A DNA stretch of 5,138 nt from Verrucomicrobiota bacterium (GTDB taxonomy: Bacteria > Verrucomicrobiota > Verrucomicrobiia > Chthoniobacterales > UBA6821): contig VHCR01000123.1 in NCBI GenBank assembly GCA_016871655.1, positions 1-5,138 of the forward strand, read 5' to 3'. The number at the start of each line of letters is the position of its first letter. Position 1 is the first letter of the stretch. The notes beneath the pieces were generated by a model that was given only the letters and a program-made list of their open reading frames with translations, made no database searches and was not told the DNA's origin. Position numbers and translations under genes: made by a program. Below are positions 1-4,904 of this stretch, in pieces.

Positions 1-1
1 A

Positions 2-168
2 TTATAGTGTATTAAATTGAAAAGGGCACGCAATAAGCTTGCTCTTTTTCCTTAGAATTGCGTTCTCAGATCTCACGTTATCTTCGGATAGCGCTTCGAT
101 CTTCGGCCTTGTTCTAAGAAAAAATTTCAGCGCTTTTAACATGCCCTTTTCAATTTAATACACTATAA
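2..168. repeat. Long inverted repeat, MITE-like (element E0)
   Basis: The 27 bases at 2-28 are a perfect reverse complement of 142-168. Inside them a second stem pairs 45-57 with 112-124, with one mismatch (C50 against A119). The apex at 58-111 carries a small hairpin, TATC-TTCG-GATA (79-90), with a C(UUCG)G tetraloop, and a second CTTCGG motif at 101-106. The whole 167-bp unit could fold into one long hairpin as RNA or as single-stranded DNA. There is no room for a transposase, so a non-autonomous mobile element or a structured intergenic repeat fits best. The left edge is one base from the window start, so a target-site duplication cannot be judged. Confidence 0.85.
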
Positions 169-170
169 CG

Positions 171-196
171 GCAAAGAACGCAAAAAGCGCAAAGAA
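171..196 (+). repeat. Short CAAAGA-type degenerate direct repeat
   Basis: The stretch reads GCAAAGAACGCAAAAAGCGC followed by AAAGAA, an imperfect tandem of a roughly 10-base unit (GCAAAGAACG). A related motif, ACCACAAAGAGCACAAAGAA, occurs on the minus strand at 4874-4893. Both copies lie in intergenic DNA next to a long inverted repeat. Its function is unknown. The rest of the gap up to 257 is A/T- and pyrimidine-rich, and I see no convincing promoter or Shine-Dalgarno site in it. Confidence 0.4.
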
Positions 197-257
197 AAAA
201 ATAAAAAACTTTCATTTCTCTCTTCCCTCGGTTTCCTTTCATCTTTAGCATTTTTTC

Positions 258-479
258 ATGAACACATCACAAGGATCTGCAGGAAATGTTATCGCTGCAC
301 TGGCCAGTTTTCTTTTTCCGGGGCTTGGCCAATTGCTGCAAGGAAGGTTACTCGGAGCTTTTCTTTTTTTTATCGGAGCTGGAATCGTCTGGCTGATTTC
401 TTTTGGAACGATGGGATGGTTGATTCACATTTGGGCTTGTGTTGATGCAGCGACGTGGCATGCGCAGCATACCGTTTAA
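258..479 (+). CDS. Small TM2-domain-like membrane protein
   Basis: This 73-residue protein is very hydrophobic and probably sits in the inner membrane. A short polar N-terminus (about 1-9) leads into hydrophobic residues 11-20. The signature FPGLGQLLQGR follows at 20-30, then a hydrophobic segment at about 31-48, and a last segment at about 52-63 that ends in IWACVDA. The order (G-x-GQ-x2-x-GR turn, a membrane helix, then an IW..xDA end) resembles TM2-domain proteins, whose role is generally unknown; this assignment is from memory of the family. ATG 258 is the only start in frame after the upstream TAG at 246, but no Shine-Dalgarno sequence precedes it. The TAA stop at 477-479 lies inside the left arm of the next inverted repeat. 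There is no obvious partner gene. Confidence 0.72.
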   Translation: MNTSQGSAGNVIAALASFLFPGLGQLLQGRLLGAFLFFIGAGIVWLISFGTMGWLIHIWACVDAATWHAQHTV

Positions 480-606
480 GTTAAAAGTTGAAGTTTAGGT
501 GCTGCAAAGCAGCATTCCTGCGAAAGCAGGAAGACATTACTATTTGCTAAATAAAAAAAATTTCTTTTTGCTGAAAGCAAGAATTAACTTAAACTTTCAA
601 CTTAAA
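475..606. repeat. Inverted-repeat element E1 with hairpin core
   Basis: The arms at 475-497 and 584-606 match in inverted orientation at 20 of 23 positions and are built on AAGTTGAAGTT-like repeats. The core holds three small hairpins. TGCTGC-AAA-GCAGCA spans 500-514. TTCCTGC-GAAA-GCAGGAA spans 515-532 and has a GNRA loop. TTGCT-GAA-AGCAA spans 568-580. An A/T-rich stretch lies at 549-569. Read on the minus strand, the core has the same order as elements E2 and E3: GC hairpin, AAAAAG, AAATTTTTTTTATT, GCAAA. The left arm overlaps the stop codon of the preceding gene. The element lies between that gene and polX and could affect mRNA 3' ends or spacing; this is inference. Confidence 0.75.
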
Positions 607-629
607 CTTATTTCGAAGAAGTAAAGTTT

Positions 630-656
630 AATTAAGGAGTGTTATTTCCCTTAATT
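630..656 (+). promoter_or_regulatory. Hairpin containing the only Shine-Dalgarno-like site before polX
   Basis: AATTAAGG (630-637) can pair with CCTTAATT (649-656) around an 11-base loop, followed by a short T run (655-659). The only good ribosome-binding sequence upstream of polX, AAGGAG at 634-639, is partly inside this stem. It lies 20 bases from the ATG at 660, which is too far for normal use. Either initiation is weak or structure-dependent, or an unusual start is used. GTG 639 overlaps AAGGAG itself and so cannot be served by it. Confidence 0.4.
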
Positions 657-659
657 TTT

Positions 660-2405
660 ATGGTTTTCAAAACAAAAGAAGAGGTACTCGAAATATTAGA
701 CCATCTGGCGCAGTTGTTAGAATTGCGCGGAGAAAATCCTTTTAAAATCAGAGCGTATCAGCGTGCAGCTCGGGCTCTAGAGAACCTCTCCGAGCCGCTG
801 GAGCGCTTGCTGAAGGAAGAGCGTTTGGGAGAGGTCGAAGGAATCGGAAAAGCGATCGAGGAAAAAGTGACTGAGTTAGTGACAACAGGGCACCTGCCCT
901 ACTACGAAGAGCTCGTCGCTTCTTTTCCGGCGACCCTTTTTGAGCTTTTTGAATTGCAGGGACTCGGTGCCAAGAAAATCAAAATTCTTTATGACAAATT
1001 GAAAGTTGATTCCATCGTAGCTCTTCAAGCAGCGTGCGAATCAGGAAAAGTTGCCGAGCTTGCTGGCTTCGGTGAAAAGTCAGCTACGAATATTTTGAAA
1101 GCGATTAGTTTTTATCAGGAGCACGCCGGACTTTTTCGAATTGATGAAGTGACACCGCTTGCAGAGAAGCTCCTGGAGGAGCTGCGCGGACATCCTGATG
1201 TGGGACAATGTCAGGCGGCTGGAAGTTTTCGACGTTGTAAGGAGGCGTTAGGAGATTTGGACTTACTTGTTTCATCCAAAAAACCAGAAGCTGTGTCTCA
1301 ATTTTTTGTACAGCATCCGTTAGTCAAAGAAATTTTGTCGCATGGCCCCACCAAGTCGAGTGTGCGTTTGGAAGGGGGATTGCAATGTGATTTGCGCGTG
1401 GTCAAGTCAGAAGAATTTCCTTTTGCTTCGATTTATTTTACAGGGAACAAGGAGCACAACATTCGTTTGCGCAATCGTGCACTCGAGCGTGGATGGTCGC
1501 TCAATGAATATCGCTACACGGTGCGGCCAGGTGCTGCAGAGCCACCGCCGATTCATGATGAAAAAGAATTTTATGCTTCACTTGGGCTTGCTTACATTCT
1601 CCCGGAGCTTCGCGAAGATCGTGGTGAGATTGCTGCTGCTGAGATTGGAAAGTTGCCAAAGCTTTTAGAGTGGACCGAACTAAGAGGAACATTTCATTGT
1701 CATACCACAGCCAGCGATGGGAAAAGTACGCTGCGAGAAATGGCCTTGGCTGCTCAGGAGCTTGGACTCGACTATTTGGGGATTGCCGATCATAGCAAAA
1801 GCTCTCATCAAGCTAATGGGCTTACCGAAGAACGCTTGTTGCAGCAGCAACAAGAAATCGAAAAACTCAACAAGGAACTCTCGCCGTTTCATCTTTTTTC
1901 TGGAACGGAGTGTGACATTTTAAAAGATGGGGCGCTCGATTTTTCTGATGAGGTTCTTGCTTCGCTTGACTATGTAGTCGCCTCGGTTCACTCTTCTTTT
2001 CAATTGAGTGAAGCAGCAATGACCGATCGCATTATTCGTGCGATTCAAAATCCCTACGTGACGATGTTGGGGCATCTAACGGGGCGGCGCTTTTTTTCAC
2101 GCGATCCCTATCCTGTTAATATTCCTGCTGTGATTGAAGCTGCTGCGGCCACAGGCACGATGATCGAACTTAATGCGAGCCCCTATCGGCTTGATATGGA
2201 TTGGCGCTGGTGGTCGCTAGCCAAAGAAAAAGGAGTGAAGTGTGTCATCAATCCTGATGCTCACTCAACTCAAGGTTTGCACAATCTCAAATATGGTTGC
2301 CTCATTGCACGCAAGGGATGGTTGACGAAAGAGGATGTTGTGAATACACGATCACTCGAAAAAATTATTCCATTGCTCGAAGGGAAGCGACAAAGAGATA
2401 AATGA
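660..2405 (+). CDS. polX: DNA polymerase X family protein with PHP exonuclease domain
   Basis: This 581-residue protein matches the usual 570-580 residues of bacterial PolX, which fills short gaps in base-excision repair and carries a metal-dependent 3'-5' exonuclease or AP-processing activity. The N-terminal 8-kDa/helix-hairpin-helix region shows GIG (61-63), GLG (101-103) and GFG (136-138). The nucleotidyltransferase site has GSFRR (188-192), D199-x-D201 and a third carboxylate, D244, with FTG further on. The C-terminal PHP domain has all nine expected metal ligands: H346, H348, D353, H378, E417, H444, H472, D533 and H535. ATG 660 was chosen because the protein then begins like Bacillus PolX, a few residues before the first helix. 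An upstream in-frame GTG at 639 would add seven hydrophobic residues and is less likely. The stop overlaps the next ATG by four bases, so the two genes are probably co-translated. Confidence 0.97.
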   Translation: MVFKTKEEVLEILDHLAQLLELRGENPFKIRAYQRAARALENLSEPLERLLKEERLGEVEGIGKAIEEKVTELVTTGHLPYYEELVASFPATLFELFELQGLGAKKIKILYDKLKVDSIVALQAACESGKVAELAGFGEKSATNILKAISFYQEHAGLFRIDEVTPLAEKLLEELRGHPDVGQCQAAGSFRRCKEALGDLDLLVSSKKPEAVSQFFVQHPLVKEILSHGPTKSSVRLEGGLQCDLRVVKSEEFPFASIYFTGNKEHNIRLRNRALERGWSLNEYRYTVRPGAAEPPPIHDEKEFYASLGLAYILPELREDRGEIAAAEIGKLPKLLEWTELRGTFHCHTTASDGKSTLREMALAAQELGLDYLGIADHSKSSHQANGLTEERLLQQQQEIEKLNKELSPFHLFSGTECDILKDGALDFSDEVLASLDYVVASVHSSFQLSEAAMTDRIIRAIQNPYVTMLGHLTGRRFFSRDPYPVNIPAVIEAAAATGTMIELNASPYRLDMDWRWWSLAKEKGVKCVINPDAHSTQGLHNLKYGCLIARKGWLTKEDVVNTRSLEKIIPLLEGKRQRDK

Positions 2406-3007
2406 AACCAATCCAAGAATATTCCATCGTTAGCAATGCGCCTCAGCTCTTTTTTTGGAGCGGTTATGATCCGGAGGTGAAGTATGAATGTTCTTGTTCA
2501 GCGCTTGTCACATCAGCTGGACTTGTTTTTATAGATCCCTTGCCGCTGGCTCCAGAAGCTCTTACAGCCTTGCTTGCGGAAGCGTCGCAACCACCAGTGG
2601 CTATCATTTTAACCAGCGGCAATCATCAACGTTGGAGTTTGGAATTAGGAAAAAAACTTTCTGTTCCAATCTATGCACCAATTGGAGCGGGTGAAGAGAT
2701 TGTGGCTACTCATTTTTATGAGCCAGGAGATGATGTGTTAGGGTTGCGCTCGATCGCACTGCCTGGTTTTGGGCCTGGTGAGACAGGCTTCTGGCACGAA
2801 GAAAAAAAGATTTTGATCTTAGGTGATGCTCTCATTAACGCGGGAGAGGAAGGATTGCTGCTGCTTCCTAAAAAATATTGCACCGATCATCGGCTCGCGA
2901 TGAAGTCGCTTGCTTGCCTCAAAAACTTTTCTCCGGAGATTCTTGTAACAGCGCATGGACTTCCGATCAAGACCGGCGTTACTGCGAGATTGTATCCGTT
3001 CACTTGA
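2402..3007 (+). CDS. Metallo-beta-lactamase-fold protein with degenerate metal site
   Basis: This 201-residue protein follows polX with an ATGA overlap, so translational coupling is likely; no clear Shine-Dalgarno site is seen. The fold is suggested by the succession of strands GLVFIDP (40-46), AIILTSGNH (67-75), LPGFGPGETGFW (120-131), ILILGDALI (137-145) and ILVTAHG (180-186). In active MBL hydrolases the first ligand motif reads HxHxDH. Here it is S-G-N-H-Q-R (72-77), and the later TPGH-type histidine is F123. D142 (GDAL) and H185 (AHG) are kept. This agrees with MBL-like subfamilies that have lost the normal two-zinc site. It may bind one metal or none, and its substrate is unknown. Placement with polX hints at, but does not show, a nucleic-acid role. 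Confidence 0.85.
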   Translation: MKPIQEYSIVSNAPQLFFWSGYDPEVKYECSCSALVTSAGLVFIDPLPLAPEALTALLAEASQPPVAIILTSGNHQRWSLELGKKLSVPIYAPIGAGEEIVATHFYEPGDDVLGLRSIALPGFGPGETGFWHEEKKILILGDALINAGEEGLLLLPKKYCTDHRLAMKSLACLKNFSPEILVTAHGLPIKTGVTARLYPFT

Positions 3008-3057
3008 CTGGAGACCTGTTAGCAAATGGTGTGTAATCGTTCAGGATTCTGGCCAAG

Positions 3058-3080
3058 AGCAAGCTTCTTCAAGCTGCTTT
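3058..3080 (+). terminator. Candidate terminator hairpin after the polX unit
   Basis: AGCTT (3062-3066) pairs with AAGCT (3071-3075) around a CTTC loop. AGC (3058-3060) extends the stem with GCT (3076-3078), leaving A3061 as a bulge. The stem lies about 50 bases after the stop codon of the MBL-like gene. The T tract after it is weak (TTTGTAT), so intrinsic termination is plausible but not strong. Confidence 0.35.
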
Positions 3081-3085
3081 GTATC

Positions 3086-3193
3086 AGTTGAAGTTGAAAG
3101 TTGAAGTTGAAGTTAAGATTCGCCTCCGGCGAAAAAGTAAAATTTTTATTCGCAAAGCGCACGAAACTTCAACTTCAACTTTTAACTTCAACT
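3086..3193. repeat. Inverted-repeat element E2 with hairpin core
   Basis: The 29-base arms at 3086-3114 and 3165-3193 are inverted copies with a single mismatch. Each arm is an iteration of AGTTGA with one extra A, close to the arms of E1. The core starts with the hairpin TTCGCC-TCC-GGCGAA (3119-3133). It continues with AAAAAG, the near-palindrome TAAAATTTTTA (3138-3148) and the mini-hairpin CGC-AAA-GCG (3151-3159). The core order is the same as in E3 and, inverted, in E1. The element sits between convergent genes, where it could stabilise or terminate transcripts from both sides; that role is inferred. Confidence 0.85.
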
Positions 3194-3331
3194 ATCACCA
3201 AATACTAAGAGTGTTTCGTAGTTCAAAACCAGCTTGCTGAACGAATGCAATGGTGTTGAGCAATGAGGTCAGTTCCAGAAAATTTGCAGATGCAGTCGCA
3301 AATTTCGGATCTGACCCGCTTGCTCTAGAAG
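3194..3331. other. Remainder of the convergent intergenic gap, no supported gene
   Basis: The gap between the two convergent operons runs from 3008 to 3331. Its left part holds the terminator-like hairpin and element E2. This right part has no long reading frame with a usable start. On the minus strand a frame stays open through it and ends with TGA at 3195-3197, directly beside the E2 arm. On the plus strand a 45-residue frame (3250-3387) runs into the glycosyltransferase gene. Neither has a ribosome-binding site, and neither is recognised. The piece may be decayed coding sequence or the 3' untranslated region of the glycosyltransferase mRNA. Confidence 0.5.
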
Positions 3332-4147
3332 TTATTTTCTCATCCTTGCCCTCTCGGCAAATGACCCATCTTGATAAATCAAAATGAGATCGGGAAGTGT
3401 GATGGCTTTCTGCGCTTGGCGCAAAGCAGCTTGATGGCGCCATTGATGCCACGGTTTTAAGAGAGCGGTCATACCGGTTGCTTTTGGCAATAGTGATTCT
3501 TTTTTTTCTTCGTTGCGAGGAGCAAGCGTGGTGAGCGTCGGAAGGATTTTTATTTTTTTTCCAGAAGGCAAAGCTCGAAGCAACCATTCGGTGATCATCT
3601 GATGTTGATAGCAAGGTTGCAGCAAAGCAGCATCATCGCGAAGCAACGATGCGCGACAGAAAAGAGAGTGTGCAGACCATGCCGTTTGCGAGCTTGTAAG
3701 ATAGCGAGAGGTTGGAAGAACTGCTGGCACCATGACGAGTTTGTTGGAGATCGGTGTTATAGCCCCCGTCAAAAAAACATCTACTTCAGGATGAGCCTCC
3801 ACAGCCTCTTGAAGGGCGACGAGAACATATGGCAAATATTGCTCTCCTGGCTTTAAAAATCCAATCCAATCGCCTGTTGCTCGCTTTACACCGGCTGCCA
3901 GGGCTTCTTCGGGGGAAGAACTTTTTTCTTCGATCACGCGCAAGGTGATCTGTTCTTTTTTTGCAGAGAGATTCAAGACGCGCGATAGTTTTCCCCAAAG
4001 CCCGGTGATTCCTCCGCCGTGTTGGAGAAGGATTTCGATTTTTACTCCTTCTTGATCGGCAATCGAAGCAAGCGTTGTTAAAAGCGGATCGTTTTCAATG
4101 GCGCTATTGCTATGAGGAATGATGATGGAGAAAGTGGGAAAATTCAT
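3332..4147 (-). CDS. GT2-like (GT-A fold) glycosyltransferase with atypical donor-site residues
   Basis: This 271-residue protein looks like a short, cytoplasmic family 2 glycosyltransferase; no membrane helix is evident. The N-terminal strand FSIIIPHSN (6-14), then EILLQHGGG (38-46), then GVKRATGDWIGFLKPGEQY (86-104) follow the usual GT2 order of nucleotide-binding strand, DGG loop and the strand that carries the DxD motif. MITEWLLRAL (184-193) falls where GT2 enzymes have a catalytic acid in a helix, with E187 as the candidate. Two key sites differ from the norm. The Asp of the (Q)DGG loop is H43, and the DxD motif is replaced by KPGEQ (99-103). It may be an active variant or a degenerate one. 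The ATG overlaps the exonuclease stop by four bases, and no Shine-Dalgarno site is visible, so translational coupling is likely. Donor and acceptor cannot be predicted. Confidence 0.78.
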   Translation of the reverse strand: MNFPTFSIIIPHSNSAIENDPLLTTLASIADQEGVKIEILLQHGGGITGLWGKLSRVLNLSAKKEQITLRVIEEKSSSPEEALAAGVKRATGDWIGFLKPGEQYLPYVLVALQEAVEAHPEVDVFLTGAITPISNKLVMVPAVLPTSRYLTSSQTAWSAHSLFCRASLLRDDAALLQPCYQHQMITEWLLRALPSGKKIKILPTLTTLAPRNEEKKESLLPKATGMTALLKPWHQWRHQAALRQAQKAITLPDLILIYQDGSFAERARMRK

Positions 4148-4857
4148 GAGGAAGATATTAAAAACGAAACAGGATGATCTGCAAGGTTTGCTACTTCGAT
4201 TAAGTGAAGTAACAGCGAAAGAGAAGCAATAGCATCAGAGAGTGCTTCATGCCATTGGAAAGTTGGATGTAATAAAAAAAGTTTTTCAGTAAGGTTGCAA
4301 TGCGCGATGACATCAGCCAGGGCATAAGAACAGAGGCCAGGAAAAAACTGACGACTGAGTGTTAACGTGTCGATCCAAGGTCCAAAGCCATGCATTGGGA
4401 AGGCTCTTAAAAAGCGCTTCTCCGTCCCATGGCCGTGAGCGACGAGGTATCGATTCTGCAGACGTCGTTGCAATTCAGGCCAGAGTTCGAGCAGTGAAGG
4501 AGCTTCTTCTAAATCAGCTGGCGCAATGCCATGGATTTTTTTAGCAGCTTTTGTGATCGAAGAGGTTGTTTTTAAGTGCGACGAAAAAAAAGATTTCGGA
4601 TCAAGTTGCAATGACTTCATCTCTGCGATTCCGATTTGAATCGGAGTCCCAGCTTCTCCAGCAGCTTCCCCGCTTGATTCGAAGTCAATTGCAGCTAACG
4701 AAGCGTTTTTGAGGGGGGAAGAAGAAAGAGAAAAATTCACGGGGATGGAAAGGAACTTTTTAGAAGATGGAAGATAGGAGATGGAAGATAGAAGTCGAGG
4801 CCTTCGGCAAGAGTAAAAATTTTTATAATGTTTGCGATAGCAAACCACAACCCCCAT
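4144..4857 (-). CDS. DEDDh (DnaQ-like) 3'-5' exonuclease domain protein
   Basis: Counted from ATG 4857 the product has 237 residues. Exo I is AAIDFESSG, with D58 and E60. Exo II is LVAHGHGTEKRFL (138-150), where the usual Asp is replaced by E146. Exo III is HEALSDA (203-209), with H203 and D208 in the H-x4-D form of the DEDDh class. IDTLTLSRQFFPG (162-174) and SYALADVI (177-184) also fit DnaQ-like enzymes, which remove nucleotides from DNA or RNA 3' ends. The start is uncertain. ATG 4857 has AGGAG seven bases upstream, but residues 1-39 are mostly encoded by repeat E3. GTG 4740 gives 198 residues and puts the catalytic residues near the E. coli DnaQ numbering, yet it lacks a Shine-Dalgarno site. 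Its stop overlaps the glycosyltransferase start (ATGA), so the two genes form an operon. Confidence 0.85.
   Translation of the reverse strand: MGVVVCYRKHYKNFYSCRRPRLLSSISYLPSSKKFLSIPVNFSLSSSPLKNASLAAIDFESSGEAAGEAGTPIQIGIAEMKSLQLDPKSFFSSHLKTTSSITKAAKKIHGIAPADLEEAPSLLELWPELQRRLQNRYLVAHGHGTEKRFLRAFPMHGFGPWIDTLTLSRQFFPGLCSYALADVIAHCNLTEKLFLLHPTFQWHEALSDAIASLSLLLHLIEVANLADHPVSFLISSS
4822..4850 (-). promoter_or_regulatory. Candidate sigma70-type promoter inside E3
   Basis: On the minus strand TTGTGG (4845-4850; three of six bases match TTGACA) is followed after exactly 17 bases by TATAAA (4822-4827; five of six match TATAAT). It would start transcription near 4815. That mRNA would lack the ATG at 4857 and would favour the GTG start at 4740 for the exonuclease. 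The A/T-rich core makes a chance match quite possible. Confidence 0.3.
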
Positions 4858-4869
4858 CTTCTATCTCCT
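4855..4869 (-). promoter_or_regulatory. Repeat-borne ribosome binding site and ATG for the exonuclease gene
   Basis: The right arm of E3, read on the minus strand, contains AGGAG (4865-4869), a seven-base spacer and ATG (4855-4857), a near-ideal bacterial initiation site. The same bases can pair with the CTCCT-containing opposite arm at 4775-4794. A folded mRNA could therefore hide the site. It decides between the long and short forms of the exonuclease, but may be accidental because AGGAGAT-type motifs are simply what the arm is made of. Confidence 0.4.
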
Positions 4870-4873
4870 AAAA

Positions 4874-4895
4874 TTCTTTGTGCTCTTTGTGGTGA
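4874..4895 (-). repeat. Second copy of the CAAAGA-type short repeat
   Basis: Read on the minus strand, it is TCACCACAAAGAGCACAAAG followed by AA. It consists of two imperfect CACAAAGA units and lies in the short gap after the DAHP synthase stop codon, directly before element E3. It resembles 171-196. The motif is too short and simple to assign a role. Confidence 0.35.
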
Positions 4896-4904
4896 ATTCT
4901 TTTC

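Larger units (their letters stand above)
4758..4873. repeat. Inverted-repeat element E3 with hairpin core
   Basis: The left side (4758-4794) carries two tandem copies of an AGATGGAAGATAG-like motif. The right arm (4851-4873) is its inverted copy. 4775-4794 pairs with 4851-4870 at 16 of 20 positions, and 4758-4780 pairs with 4851-4873 at 19 of 23, so two pairing registers exist. The core holds GCC-TTC-GGC (4800-4808), the perfect 12-base palindrome TAAAAATTTTTA (4814-4825) and TTTGC-GATA-GCAAA (4831-4844). This core matches that of E2 (GCCTYCGGC, then AGTAAAA-TTTTTAT), although the arms are unrelated. It lies between the DAHP synthase gene and the exonuclease gene. Confidence 0.75.

Noticed and set aside
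1..257. tRNA or known small RNA in the first gap
   Set aside because: No cloverleaf, no CCA end and no match to a riboswitch or RNA family I recognise; only the long inverted repeat is clear.
639..659. GTG 639 as the polX start, adding seven hydrophobic residues
   Set aside because: The only Shine-Dalgarno-like sequence overlaps this GTG, and the extra residues do not match PolX N-termini; ATG 660 fits the family.
1342..1923. Several frames of 60-110 codons on both strands inside polX
   Set aside because: They lie wholly within a strongly supported gene, have unprotein-like composition and no initiation signals.
3086..3193. CRISPR array or satellite interpretation of the AGTTGA iterations
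   Set aside because: There are no unique spacers of constant length between repeats; the two runs are in inverted, not direct, orientation around one core.
3086..3193. E2 as a classic bidirectional intrinsic terminator
   Set aside because: The outer stem is A/T-rich and not followed by a clear T tract on either strand, so I kept it as a repeat element with only a possible role at mRNA ends.
3250..3387. Plus-strand 45-codon frame in the convergent gap
   Set aside because: It has no Shine-Dalgarno site, runs into the antisense of the glycosyltransferase 3' end, and is not recognised.
3195..3614. Minus-strand frame of 139 codons overlapping the glycosyltransferase
   Set aside because: Most of it is a shadow of the glycosyltransferase gene in another frame, with low-complexity Ser/Arg/Lys-rich translation. 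Only the tail after 3331 is unshadowed, and that has no start or ribosome site.
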